Assembly: GCF_014356525.2 (NCBI RefSeq) | Contig: NC_052511.1 | Span: 29,525,960-29,589,959, forward strand | Direction: 5' to 3' | Source of the DNA: Nilaparvata lugens | Lineage: Eukaryota > Arthropoda > Insecta > Hemiptera > Delphacidae | Length of the DNA: 64,000 nt | Shown: positions 54,831 to 64,000 of the stretch, in pieces | How the letters are laid out: each line of letters begins with the position of its first letter | How positions within the stretch are numbered: the stretch's first letter is position 1 | Program-made: the position numbers and the translations under genes | Notes under the pieces: generated by a model | Database searches by the model: none | The model's input: only the letters and a program-made list of their open reading frames with translations | Told to the model about the DNA's origin: nothing

Positions 54831-55200
54831 GCTCTTCCACTCACATTTGAGTTATGGAGTGCGTCTATGGGGTGATTCCGTTCATTCAAAAACAGTGTTC
54901 CTATGGCAAAAAAGGCTCTTAGAGCTATTCTAGGACTAACACAGAGAGATTCATGCAGGCCACATTTCCCTAATTTCGGCATACTAACCCTTCCATCTCT
55001 TCATTTATTCCCATTTGATTTATATCAAGGAAAACTCAGAAAAATTTTACATTCATGAAGACTTCCATGCATATAATACCAGGAGCAGCCGGGATACATT
55101 GAAACTTTCGGATTGTTTAGTGTTATTTCCGGCTCTTATCAACCCTTCGAAATTCAAAATTCATCAGTCATATCTCGAATACGTATTCTCTGAGTGTTAA
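54831..55200 (+). pseudogene. LINE C-terminal region, right part of the split copy
   Basis: Continues 49500-49613: HSHLSYGVRLWGDSVHS, then a shifted frame with RAILGLTQRDSCRPHFPNF and ILTLPSLHLF, then 55015-55200 (HAYNTRSSRDTLKLSDC). At least two frameshifts. An (AATA)n tail follows at 55351-55372. Confidence 0.8.
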
Positions 55201-55375
55201 TCTTTGGTGAAAACAGAAATTTTAAACTTAACCTCACTTTGTGAGGTTATATGGGAGGTTTTGTGAGGATTTATGTGCCAAAATCAAGGAATTGAAGAAG
55301 TTTTGGGCAATTGCCTGTTTCTCTTTCTAAATATCGTGTTTGTGACTGTTCTAATAAATAAATAAATAAATAAAC

Positions 55376-55567
55376 AGTAGAAACATTGTAGCACTACAAA
55401 TAAGACTTATTAAAACTATGAGAAGCCATTCTTACCAACAGTGTATATTGTATAATAAACTGCCTCAAACAACCAGGAATCAGCCTCCAAAAAAAATCAA
55501 GAAAGTTATATACAGTTATCTGAAGAATAATGCCTTTAACTCACTTGAGGAATATCTAAATACCTAA
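55376..55567 (+). pseudogene. Second LINE 3' end, 63 codons
   Basis: An open run directly after the (AATA)n tail ends in YNKLPQTTRNQPPKKIKKVI...FNSLEEYLNT, the usual C-terminus of LINE ORF2 proteins, with TAA at 55565. It is a different family from the LINE just upstream. The next 280 bp hold nothing I recognise. Confidence 0.7.
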
Positions 55568-55849
55568 CTTGAATGTAATATAAATATGCTTTATCATGTA
55601 TGATTTTCTATCCAATTGTGTGTACTTTTAAAATGTATATATATTATGACTTGCCTAATGCTATAATTGCAAGGATACTTCAATCGTAATAATGATGCTA
55701 ATCTGTGACAATGGGACTCAGCATACCAGCAGACATTTCCGTTCTTATTGATAGGGGAACGGGATGACTGTGTTTTTCACCCCTTCTATTCTACTAGTAG
55801 TAACCCTACATAGAGAGTTAACCGTGTACTTAAGACTATGATCCAAATT

Positions 55850-56483
55850 TTGTAGGAAAGAACCATTCAGTTTGGGATCGATATTTAAGAGAGTTTTGCT
55901 TTGCTATGAATACTACTGTTCATCAATGTACACAGTATTCGCCGGCTTACCTCAACTTTGGTAGAGAATTGAGAGCCCTGGGTGAATCGGCGTTCGAGTC
56001 TCAGGATGATCCTTGTATGCAGGGATTTGAAGATAGTGGGGCTACACTTCAAAAAAACCTTAGGATTGTCACAAACTAGGAAAATAGTAGATAGTATTTA
56101 GACAAGGCATATAGGGATGCTAGTTGCTATTATAATCTCCGGAGGCGAGATATAAAATTATCTCCCGGATAGTTAGTATACAAAAGAGAGCATTATTTGT
56201 CTTTAGGAGTGGATCAGTTTGCCGCGAAGCTTGCCCCAAAATCCTCAGGCCCCTGGGAGGTGGATGACATCTTAAGTCCCACTGTCGTGAAACTTGGAGT
56301 GTGTGATAATAAGTTGATATCTGTTCATGTGAAGGATATTGAATTATTGCCTCCCAGAGTAGAAGAAGAGGAGTCCGACTCGGAAGAGCAGGCGAATGTA
56401 AACTTCATTGTTGGAGAGAGACGCGGGTTGACTATAGGGCACTTAGACAGCGCAAGGTGCGGGGGAAGTACCTTGCTCATCTA
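55850..56483 (+). pseudogene. Ty3/gypsy integrase C-terminal relic
   Basis: Readable pieces: WDRYLREFCFAMNTTVHQCT, YSPAYLNFGRELRAL (integrase end), then, after two stops near 56080-56100, LDKAYRDASCYYNLRRRDIK and the GPY/F-type module (SSGPWEVDDILSPTVVKL, 56239-56292) followed by an acidic tail. No RT or LTR is next to it. It is a different gypsy family from that at 12-24 kb. Confidence 0.8.
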
Positions 56484-56909
56484 GTTATTACGCTTCCCGC
56501 TAGATGTCATGGCAGGGATGATTCACTTGCTTTTTGTTTTCCTTCTTCATAATTATAGTGTATTAGACGTTTGAATCTAGTCTGCTCTGTTTTTTATTTA
56601 TGAATTGAGTTTTAGGTTAGTTGAGTTTGGAATTTTGAAATAATAGCGTGAAAAAATGCCATCTCTATAATAATCTTCAACATAATCTTATAATATCAAT
56701 AGCCTTCTTATAATCGTCTACACTCTCATCTTCTATTTCCTATTTTGTGATAGCTATCTTTATATCAGATATCTTTTGTATTTATTTTTTTGTAGGAATA
56801 ATGGTGATATATATCATGGTTGAATCTAAGAGTTTTATAGTTCTCAACTAATGGTTGTGATCGTATCTGGTATAGTTGCCTCTTCTCATACGAATTAGTT
56901 GAGCCATTT
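56484..56909. other. No gene seen
   Basis: AT-rich sequence after the gypsy relic; it could include an LTR, but there is no partner copy. Confidence 0.4.
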
Positions 56910-57165
56910 TACTATGAGCAAAAGGTGAAAAGCTGCTCTAGACTAGACTCACCTTTTTTGAAGCATTTGCTTCAAAAGTTAAGCAAATGCTCTAGTTTAT
57001 TCATACAATTTTGAGTATAAGCTTTTAATTTTGAGCAAATGTTCAAACTATATTTTTGATGAGCATGAGCAAAAGGTTTTGCTCACGTTTATTAATAGAA
57101 AATGAAGCAAATGCTCCATATTTTAAAAGTATAAGCAAATGAGGAGCTTTATTCATATGACCCTA
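56910..57165. repeat. Cluster of AAGCAAATGCTC motifs in both orientations
   Basis: Seven or so variants of (G)AAGCAAATGCTC or its inverse lie near 56918, 56960, 56980, 57036, 57072, 57107 and 57133, two of them as head-to-head palindromes (GAAGCATTTGCTTC, GAGCAAAAGGTTTTGCTC). Confidence 0.6.
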
Positions 57166-57391
57166 TATTTTTCCACAGAAATTACCATTCAAAAACATTT
57201 GCTAATTTCCTTACCATGTCATTTACTTTTTCCACGTGTCATCTTAGTACTGTAACTAATAATACTTGAACATTTTTAAAACTTTACAACAGGTACTATT
57301 TTATGTCATATATTAAAAACGATTGATCACAGATGATGATTATTTTATAAATTACCTGACAGATTGTTAAGCATACATTTAAGAACAGTAA

Positions 57392-58035
57392 TCCTATACT
57401 ATTAAACGAGCAACTTCTGTTTATATGTTTAGATGTTTGGATGTTTAGATGTTTATATGTTTGATTTTACCGGATTTCGAAAACGGCTCTTACGATTCTC
57501 ACGAAATTCAGAACATAGTAGGTTTATAATATAAAGATTCGATTGCACTAGGTCTCATCCCTCGAAAAACTCGCTGAAGCACATTAAAAGGATAATTATT
57601 ATTCATCCTTGGAAAAACAGCTGATAATTTTATTTCGTCGTCTGTTGGTGATGGAAGTGAGTGAGCGAGTTCATGTGTGTGGGACTGTGTCAAAATTATG
57701 ACTCAGCTGTTGAACTTTTGTAATCATTCAATCAGGTATTTATTGCCGGTTGCAAAAAAGCCGGATAATTTTCAATCCTGATTAATTCCAGTAGATCCAT
57801 CTTTTTGAAATGGTCTTTTCTGATTTGGTTCACATGAAGTTAATCAGGATTGAAATTTAACCGGCTTTTGTGCAACTGGGCCTTTATGAGGGAAATTTTT
57901 GCATTCCTCTGGGAGTTAATCTCAATTTACTGTGATTAGATAGAACATTTCTGTATGAATGTTATCATAATCTCTTCTTTTGTAATACATTTTTATGCTT
58001 TTGTACTCCAGAGCGAAGCTCGGTCCCCGATATAA
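57392..58035 (+). mobile_element. Non-autonomous Helitron/Helentron-like element
   Basis: It starts TCCTATACTATTAAACGAGC, continues with (ATGTTTAG)n and a block ACCGGATTTCGAAAACGGCT, and ends with CCAGAGCGAAGCTCGGTCCC, a short hairpin (AGC-GAA-GCT type) close to the 3' end. Inside, GCCGGATAATTTTCAATCCT (57753) pairs with AGGATTGAAATTTAACCGGC (57847) as a long hairpin. No Rep/Helicase gene. The class call is from memory of such ends in insects. Confidence 0.5.
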
Positions 58036-58640
58036 GCTGTTAAGCATAAATCGATACTACTACTAATGTCATGTCTGTGGTAAATTTTATCACGTCTGTG
58101 GAAAATTTGTCACGTCCGTGGATTACGCTGAAAGTTTTTTTTAACTGACATGTAATGAGTTGTGTGGATACTTGCAAATGATCAAATATACTCTAAGCAA
58201 AAACAACAAAAATTTTAGTTTGGAAAATTTAATATTCAACTTTTATAAAATCAACTATTGAAAATGTTACTTTTCAGGAGAATGACCCATATACCACTGG
58301 ATTCCCACACTTTTTTCTACCTCACTGCAAAATATAGTAACCCACAGATGATCCTAGAATTTGTTATATGAATCAACGCATTTCCTAGTAACATAATTAT
58401 GATAATGTTATTTATAATAATGATAATGTGTCATTATAGATAATGTTATTTTCATAAATTTAAAACTTCTTTATAAGGTAAGACGACATTTTTTAATAAT
58501 AGACTATTTATAATATAGTTGATAGATTTGTGGATATGAGTACGTAGGGCTACTAACACTACTACTGTACTTGAAAAATCTATTCCAAATCTAAACTCAA
58601 GTCAATCTAAGTTGAATTCTCATTATTAAATAAGTGTTAT
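58036..58640. other. No gene seen
   Basis: AT-rich; a triplicated CACGTCYGTGGAAAATTT-like phrase near 58070-58125, otherwise nothing. Confidence 0.4.
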
Positions 58641-58643
58641 ATG

Positions 58644-58738
<95 letters not shown>
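58641..58738 (+). repeat. (AT)n microsatellite
   Basis: About 98 bp of TA dinucleotides with two AATA slips (58684 and 58706). Confidence 0.95.
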
Positions 58739-58739
<1 letters not shown>

Positions 58740-59476
58740 CTACATTACCAAACTATTAAATTAAACAGTTTATCTATCAAGCTCAGTATATTATTAATGC
58801 TCTGTAAGTTATTGATAAAATAATAGGTAGGCCTACTCAATATTCTTGTAACAAGATCAGACATGCAGTGAGTGATCTTTTTATTTAGCCACCGTGGTGT
58901 AACTTTATAATATTCAGCTCTTGAATAGGTAATTATTTTTACAGCCATAAATTCATATTCTATGCTATAGATATGACAATTGAGTTTATTTGTTATCTGG
59001 CAGGTAGTCTACTTATGAATCTATTCCAAATTCAACCTCCAAGTGATTAAGTACCGGTACTTGTTATTGTATAATCGGTCTATAAAATGTACATTATCTA
59101 TTCGCTATTCATTTATAGCATGATAAAGTATGTAATTTTAGGTAATTCAGTTTTCTTAAACGTGTAATGATTTGTTGCAGGGAGCTGTGCTGAACTGGAG
59201 TTCGAAGAAGGGAGAACCAGATTGCCAACAGATCTTCAATATTAATCTTGCAGCACTTTGAATACAGGTACCTAGGCCTATAAAGATTTTTTGAAATTAT
59301 TTTTTAAATTTAACAAATCGCTGGTCATCATATTGCATCTCCCATAAATATAATAGGCTCCCATGAATATTATAGGCTACCTATAAAGGAATTTCGCATT
59401 TAACCTAAAGCATCTGCAAGCTAGTTTGTGCGACCTGAGAAGACGCAATGCTGTTACAATGTAAAGCTTTCTCAGT
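58739..59476. other. No gene seen before the tandem duplication
   Basis: AT-rich; contains AGGCCT palindromes. No coding signal. Confidence 0.4.
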
Positions 59477-59566
59477 TAGCTCGAACTGCTATAGTCTAAC
59501 AATAACAATTATAACTTTTATGTAAATTCCTGATTATCTTGTACAACCGTCTCAGGCTGTAAATTA

Positions 59567-59851
59567 TCACATTTTATTTCCAACCTTGATTATTCATCCT
59601 ACGCACCAACAGAAGAGGCTTTATTTTTGATTTCATCTATATTGCCTCTGCGTCATTTATATGTATTCAAAGTTCTTTCCATGTTCTTTAGGCTGAGTGG
59701 CAATCGAGGTGCGGATGTTGCTTATAATACAACAGGTAATACTAGAGGGTTAATAATTCCACCCAGATCATATTGCACTCTCTTTCAAAAGAGCTTCATT
59801 TTCTTGGGTCCTAAATTTTTCAATAGTCTGCCCATCGAGATGAAAAATTAA
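59567..59851 (+). pseudogene. LINE 3' end, duplication copy 1
   Basis: One open run reads YSSYAPTEEALFLISSILPL, then HLYVFKVLSMFFRLS, and ends FLGPKFFNSLPIEMKN before TAA. The last phrase is a common LINE ORF2 C-terminus. It is cut off downstream by the hAT terminus at 59958. Confidence 0.7.
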
Positions 59852-60727
59852 AATAATCTTAAATCTTTCAAATCTAAATTACACCTATGGTGATGGATCA
59901 TTCTCCGGTTGAGATTAATGAGCTTTTTGTTGTCATTCTTAGATGAATACCCTTGACTAGTGATGTGGGTGGGCAAATGCCCAGTGGGCAGGACATTTAT
60001 AAATGGGCATTTGCCCAAAGCAGTTTTAAATGCCCAAAATGTGGGCATTTATGGAAAAGTGTCTTTTTTTTACTTTTTACTATTTTTATTGTTACTAGAG
60101 CTTCTAAAACATAATATAAACTATTAATTAAACGTAAATTTTTTGGATGAAATAAAAATGCCTTAATTGCAGTTGTTCTGAGGGCATTTAAAATTAAGTG
60201 CTTAAATAAAATAATTTTAAAAGCAAAGGGTACTTTAATTTCTATGAATATGCCTTAATTTGTTTATTTGTTGATGTGTAGGCCTATAATATGTTTGATA
60301 AAAAAATGTTAAAAAAACAATACCCAAGTATTGTTAATAATAATTTAATTATCCTGTGCAATTGTCAATAACACTTAATGGCAATGGTGTATATCTAGCT
60401 TGAATAAAACATTTGAAGGATTGAGTTAGGACTGCAGACTGCTGTAGGAGTTTCATATGGTGTGAACAGTGAGTATTGAGTGCGGTTGATAGTCGAGGGG
60501 GGGGGGGTCTGAGCAGCATTGTGCTGTGATCTTTGAGTAGGAGTGGGGTGGGTGGGTGTGGTCTTGAGATTGGTGAGTCGTGAGTCATTCTAGCACCAGC
60601 CCTGAGCTCAGTTAGTTAGTTGTGAAGTAGCAGTAGAAGTAGAAATGACTGTTGAGTGATTGAGTCTGAGATAACGTCACTTATTTATACTACTTATATT
60701 TTTAAGGGTGGATTAAATCATTACAAA

Positions 60728-61124
60728 ATGGTTAAAAAAGGGACCTATTTGGAACTTTTTCAATTTGAAAGGGAAAGGAGTAACTTGTAAATATTGTAAT
60801 AAGGACTATCAGCAGTCACATTGTAACAAAATGGAAAAGCACATAAAAAAGTGTTTCAAGTGCCCTCAGGATCTAAAGAAAGTGCTTCAGACAAGTACAG
60901 TTACAGTGGTTAAAAAACTTTTTCAAAAGAAACCTTCTTATGAACCTTTACTAATTGAAGTGGATGACAAATCTGCAGTACCAAACACAAGCTCAGCCTT
61001 TGAACCAAAATCAAATTCTTCTTCTGATGTCCTACAACGTTCGCAGCCTATATCGACCTCAAGTCCAAAAGGAAAAGGACCCCGAACTCCTTCGTTTTTT
61101 GACCACATGGATCTCCAAACTAAT
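60728..61124 (+). pseudogene. hAT transposase first exon with BED zinc finger, copy 1
   Basis: ATG 60728 then an A-run. From the following G-run the frame reads GPIWNFFNLKGKGVTCKYCN and HCNKMEKHIKKC, a BED finger (W..F, C-x2-C, H-x4-C). A Ser-rich linker follows and ends SFFDHMDLQTN at a GTAAGT donor (61125). The A-run here has six A where five would keep ATG in frame. The ORF beyond the donor is intron. Confidence 0.7.
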
Positions 61125-61789
61125 GTAAGTAAACATTATGAAAATGTACAAACATTACTAGGCCTAGGCCTGCTTCAAATTTTTAGACTATAATTTTTTA
61201 AACCTTTTCAGATTGTAAAGTTTTTTAATATTTGAGGCCATAGGCCTAATTTTTCAGCCTAATGGAACGCTATTAGACTATTTATTTACTTAGAATTAAA
61301 CTTAGTTTACAACCAAATCTTAATAAATTACAGTTTATCAAAAGAAGGCATATGTTACTAAACTACCAGATAAGTTAGGCTAGGTCTGTCAATATCTGCC
61401 AGATATCAACAAGCCTAGCCTAACTGAGGTTCTATTAAAATTGATGATCCGATACCAGGTAGAGATGACAGCCTAGAAGAAAGTAAAAATTTAAAAAACC
61501 TTTGTTTGGAAATAAAATTGTTATTATTACGGTAAAAATTCTACCCATAGCGTAACTTGAATAGCAGTTAGCATAAAAAATAGGTTAGGTATATTATGAC
61601 ACTTTGTAACTTTGTACGTCTTTTATGAACATATGAACTGAAGCATAAAGATGGTAAATAGGCCTCTATTTGATGGATTTTACCTGGTTGGCACATAGCA
61701 GTAATAGACTAACTCCTTCATAGACCACGCCTATTTTGTTTCTACAAGAGATAGATGTAGTATGTAACTTATCTGGTTCAAAAAGCATA
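61125..61789. other. Intron or flank after the BED exon; inverted repeat
   Basis: No further hAT exon. A perfect short inverted repeat, GTTAGGCTAGG/CCTAGCCTAAC, lies at 61374-61423, and AGGCCT palindromes are dense here. Confidence 0.5.
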
Positions 61790-61880
61790 TAGCTCGAACT
61801 GCTATAGTCTAACAATAACAATTATAACTTTTATGTAAATTCCTGATTATCTTGTACAAACCGTCTCAGGCTGTAAATTA

Positions 61881-62165
61881 TCACATTTTATTTCCAACCT
61901 TGATTATTCATCCTACGCACCAACAGAAGAGGCTTTATTTTTGATTTCATCTATATTGCCTCTGCGTCATTTATATGTATTCAAAGTTCTTTCCATGTTC
62001 TTTAGGCTGAGTGGCAATCGAGGTGCGGATGTTGCTTATAATACAACAGGTAATACTAGAGGGTTAATAATTCCACCCAGATCATATTGCACTCTCTTTC
62101 AAAAGAGCTTCATTTTCTTGGGTCCTAAATTTTTCAATAGTCTGCCCATCGAGATGAAAAATTAA
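61881..62165 (+). pseudogene. LINE 3' end, duplication copy 2
   Basis: Same peptide as 59567-59851, identical in the readable frame. Confidence 0.7.
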
Positions 62166-62272
62166 AATAATCTTAAATCTTTCAAATCTAAATTACACCT
62201 ATGGTTGATGGATCATTCTCCGGTTGAGATTAATGAGCTTTTTGTTGTCATTCTTAGATGAATACCCTTGAC

Positions 62273-64000
62273 TAGTGATGTGGGTTGGGCAAATGCCCAG
62301 TGGGCAGGACATTTATAAATGGGCATTTGCCCAAAGCAGTTTTAAATGCCCAAAATGTGGGCATTTATGGAAAAGTGTCTTTTTTTTACTTTTTACTATT
62401 TTTATTGTTACTAGAGCTTCTAAAACATAATATAAACTATTAATTAAACGTAAATTTTTTGGATGAAATAAAAATGCCTTAATTTGCAGTTGTTCTGAGG
62501 GCATTTAAAATTAAGTGCTTAAATAAAATAATTTTAAAAGCAAAGGGTACTTTAATTTCTATGAATATGCCTTAATTTGTTTATTTGTTGATGTGTAGGC
62601 CTATAATATGTTTGATAAAAAAATGTTAAAAAAACAATACCCAAGTATTGTTAATAATAATTTAATTATCCTGTGCAATTGTCAATAACACTTAATGGCA
62701 ATGGTGTATATCTAGCTTGAATAAAACATTTGAAGGATTGAGTTAGGACTGCAGACTGCTGTAGGAGTTTCATATGGTGTGAACAGTGAGTATTGAGTGC
62801 GGTTGATAGTCGAGGGGGGGGGGTCTGAGCAGCCATTGTGCTGTGATCTTTGAGTAGGAGTGGGGTGGGTGGGTGTGGTCTTGAGATTGGTGAGTCGTGA
62901 GTCATTCTAGCACCAGCCCTGAGCTCAGTTAGTTTAGTTGTGAAGTAGCAGTAGAAGTAGAAATGACTGTTGAGTGATTGAGTCTGAGATAACGTCACTT
63001 ATTTATACTACTTATATTTTTAAGGGTTGGATTAAATCATTACAAAATGGTTAAAAAAAGGGACCTATTTGGAACTTTTTCAATTTGAAAGGGAAAGGAG
63101 TAACTTGTAAATATTGTAATAAGGACTATCAGCAGTCACATTGTAACAAAATGGAAAAGCACATAAAAAAGTGTTTCAAGTGCCCTCAGGATCTAAAGAA
63201 AGTGCTTCAGACAAGTACAGTTACAGTGGTTAAAAAACTTTTTCAAAAGAAACCTTCTTATGAACCTTTACTAATTGAAGTGGATGACAAATCTGCAGTA
63301 CCAAACACAAGCTCAGCCTTTGAACCAAAATCAAATTCTTCTTCTGATGTCCTACAACGTTCGCAGCCTATATCGACCTCAAGTCCAAAAGGAAAAGGAC
63401 CCCGAACTCCTTCGTTTTTTGACCACATGGATCTCCAAACTAATGTAAGTAAACATTATGAAAATGTACAAACATTACTAGGCCTAGGCCTGCTTCAAAT
63501 TTTTAGACTATAATTTTTTTAAACCTTTTCAGATTGTAAAGTTTTTTAATATTTGAGGCCATAGGCCTAATTTTTTCAGCCTAATGGAACGCTATTAGAC
63601 TATTTATTTACTTAGAATTAAACTTAGTTTACAACATCAAATCTTAATAAATTACAGTTTTATCAAAAGAAGGCATATGTTACTAAACTACCAGATAAGT
63701 TAGGCTAGGTCTGTCAATATCTGCCAGATATCAACAAGCCTAGCCTAACTGAGGTTCTATTAAAATTGATGATCCGATACCAGGTAGAGATGACAGCCTA
63801 GAAGAAAGTAAAAATTTAAAAAAACCTTTGTTTGGAAATAAAAATTGTTATTATTACGGTAAAAATTCTACCCATAGCGTAACTTGAATAGCAGTTAGCA
63901 TAAAAAATAGGTTAGGTATATTATGACACTTTGTAACTTTGTACGTCTTTTATGAACATATGAACTGAAGCATAAAGATGGTAAATAGGCCTCTATTTGA
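62273..64000 (+). mobile_element. hAT element 5' portion, duplication copy 2
   Basis: Starts TAGTGATGTGGGTTGGGCAA, one T more than copy 1. The rest matches copy 1; the window ends before any 3' terminus. Confidence 0.65.
63047..63444 (+). pseudogene. hAT BED-finger first exon, copy 2
   Basis: As copy 1, but the A-run after ATG GTT has seven A. Neither copy has the length that would join ATG and BED finger in one frame. Donor GTAAGT at 63445. Confidence 0.7.

Larger units (their letters stand above)
59477..61789 (+). repeat. Tandem duplication, copy 1 (2.3 kb)
   Basis: TAGCTCGAACTGCTATAGTC at 59477 recurs at 61790, and everything after it matches until the window ends. Differences are almost all one-base changes in homopolymers (for example the G-run near 60497 and the A-run near 60733). 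Confidence 0.95.
59958..61789 (+). mobile_element. hAT element 5' portion, duplication copy 1
   Basis: Begins TAGTGATGTGGGTGGGCAAA, a hAT-style terminus, with inverted GGGCAAATGCCC/GGGCATTTGCCC repeats just inside. It contains a BED-finger exon. No 3' terminus appears before the duplication junction at 61790, so the element is truncated by the duplication. Confidence 0.65.
61790..64000 (+). repeat. Tandem duplication, copy 2 (runs off the window)
   Basis: Second copy of the 2.3-kb unit, collinear with 59477-61673. Up to position 64000 about 14 extra bases have accumulated relative to copy 1, nearly all in homopolymers. Confidence 0.95.

Overview
This window is AT-rich eukaryotic DNA from an insect, most likely a sap-sucking hemipteran close to planthoppers. 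The grounds are the content (piggyBac, pogo/Tigger, hAT, IS630-Tc1-mariner, LINE and Ty3/gypsy relics), GT-AG introns in several transposase genes, frequent AGGCCT palindromes, and two non-coding repeats (near 9.7 kb and 57.4 kb) that I recall from planthopper sequence; the species call is inference. I see no convincing host gene. Apart from one orphan exon-like ORF (3619-3777), almost all coding potential belongs to mobile elements inserted into one another.

Layout. 0-8.3 kb: LINE 5' half fused to a hAT transposase 3' half, a gap with small repeats, then a second LINE with an internal tandem duplication. 8.4-11.1 kb: a piggyBac fragment, dispersed repeats, a (GT)n tract and a foldback element. 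11.2-24.1 kb: Ty3/gypsy material in two overlapping copies, separated by a 2.3-kb piggyBac (14726-17033) and split by a 5-kb pogo/Tigger element (18583-23613). 24.5-27.7 kb: a broken member of a transposase-like family that I associate with the domain name DUF7869, then a decayed piggyBac. 29.0-37.8 kb: a young LTR element with 2.0-kb, nearly identical LTRs, a 4-bp target duplication (CTAT) and only gag-like ORFs on the minus strand, with no pol.

38.4-46.6 kb is a stack of insertions: the 3' end of a retrovirus-like env, its polypurine tract and LTR, split by an apparently intact piggyBac (38867-41591) and by a DD82E (Sailor-like) element (41654-46481) that itself holds a near-intact Tigger (41747-44189). 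46.6-49.1 kb: an acidic tandem-repeat ORF interrupted by a LINE RNase H fragment with an 11-bp target duplication. 49.6-54.8 kb: a hAT-ended element (8-bp TSD) inside a LINE; it contains a 3.1-kb transposon with its own inverted repeats, repeated subterminal motifs and a spliced DUF7869-type gene. 55-59 kb: LINE ends, a gypsy integrase relic, a Helitron-like repeat and an AT microsatellite. 59.5-64.0 kb: a 2.3-kb near-identical tandem duplication carrying a LINE 3' end and a hAT BED-finger exon.

The strongest candidate for something little described is the DUF7869-type transposon at 51.2-54.3 kb. The gag-only LTR element is second. Many single-base frameshifts fall in homopolymers, so some breaks may be read errors rather than decay.
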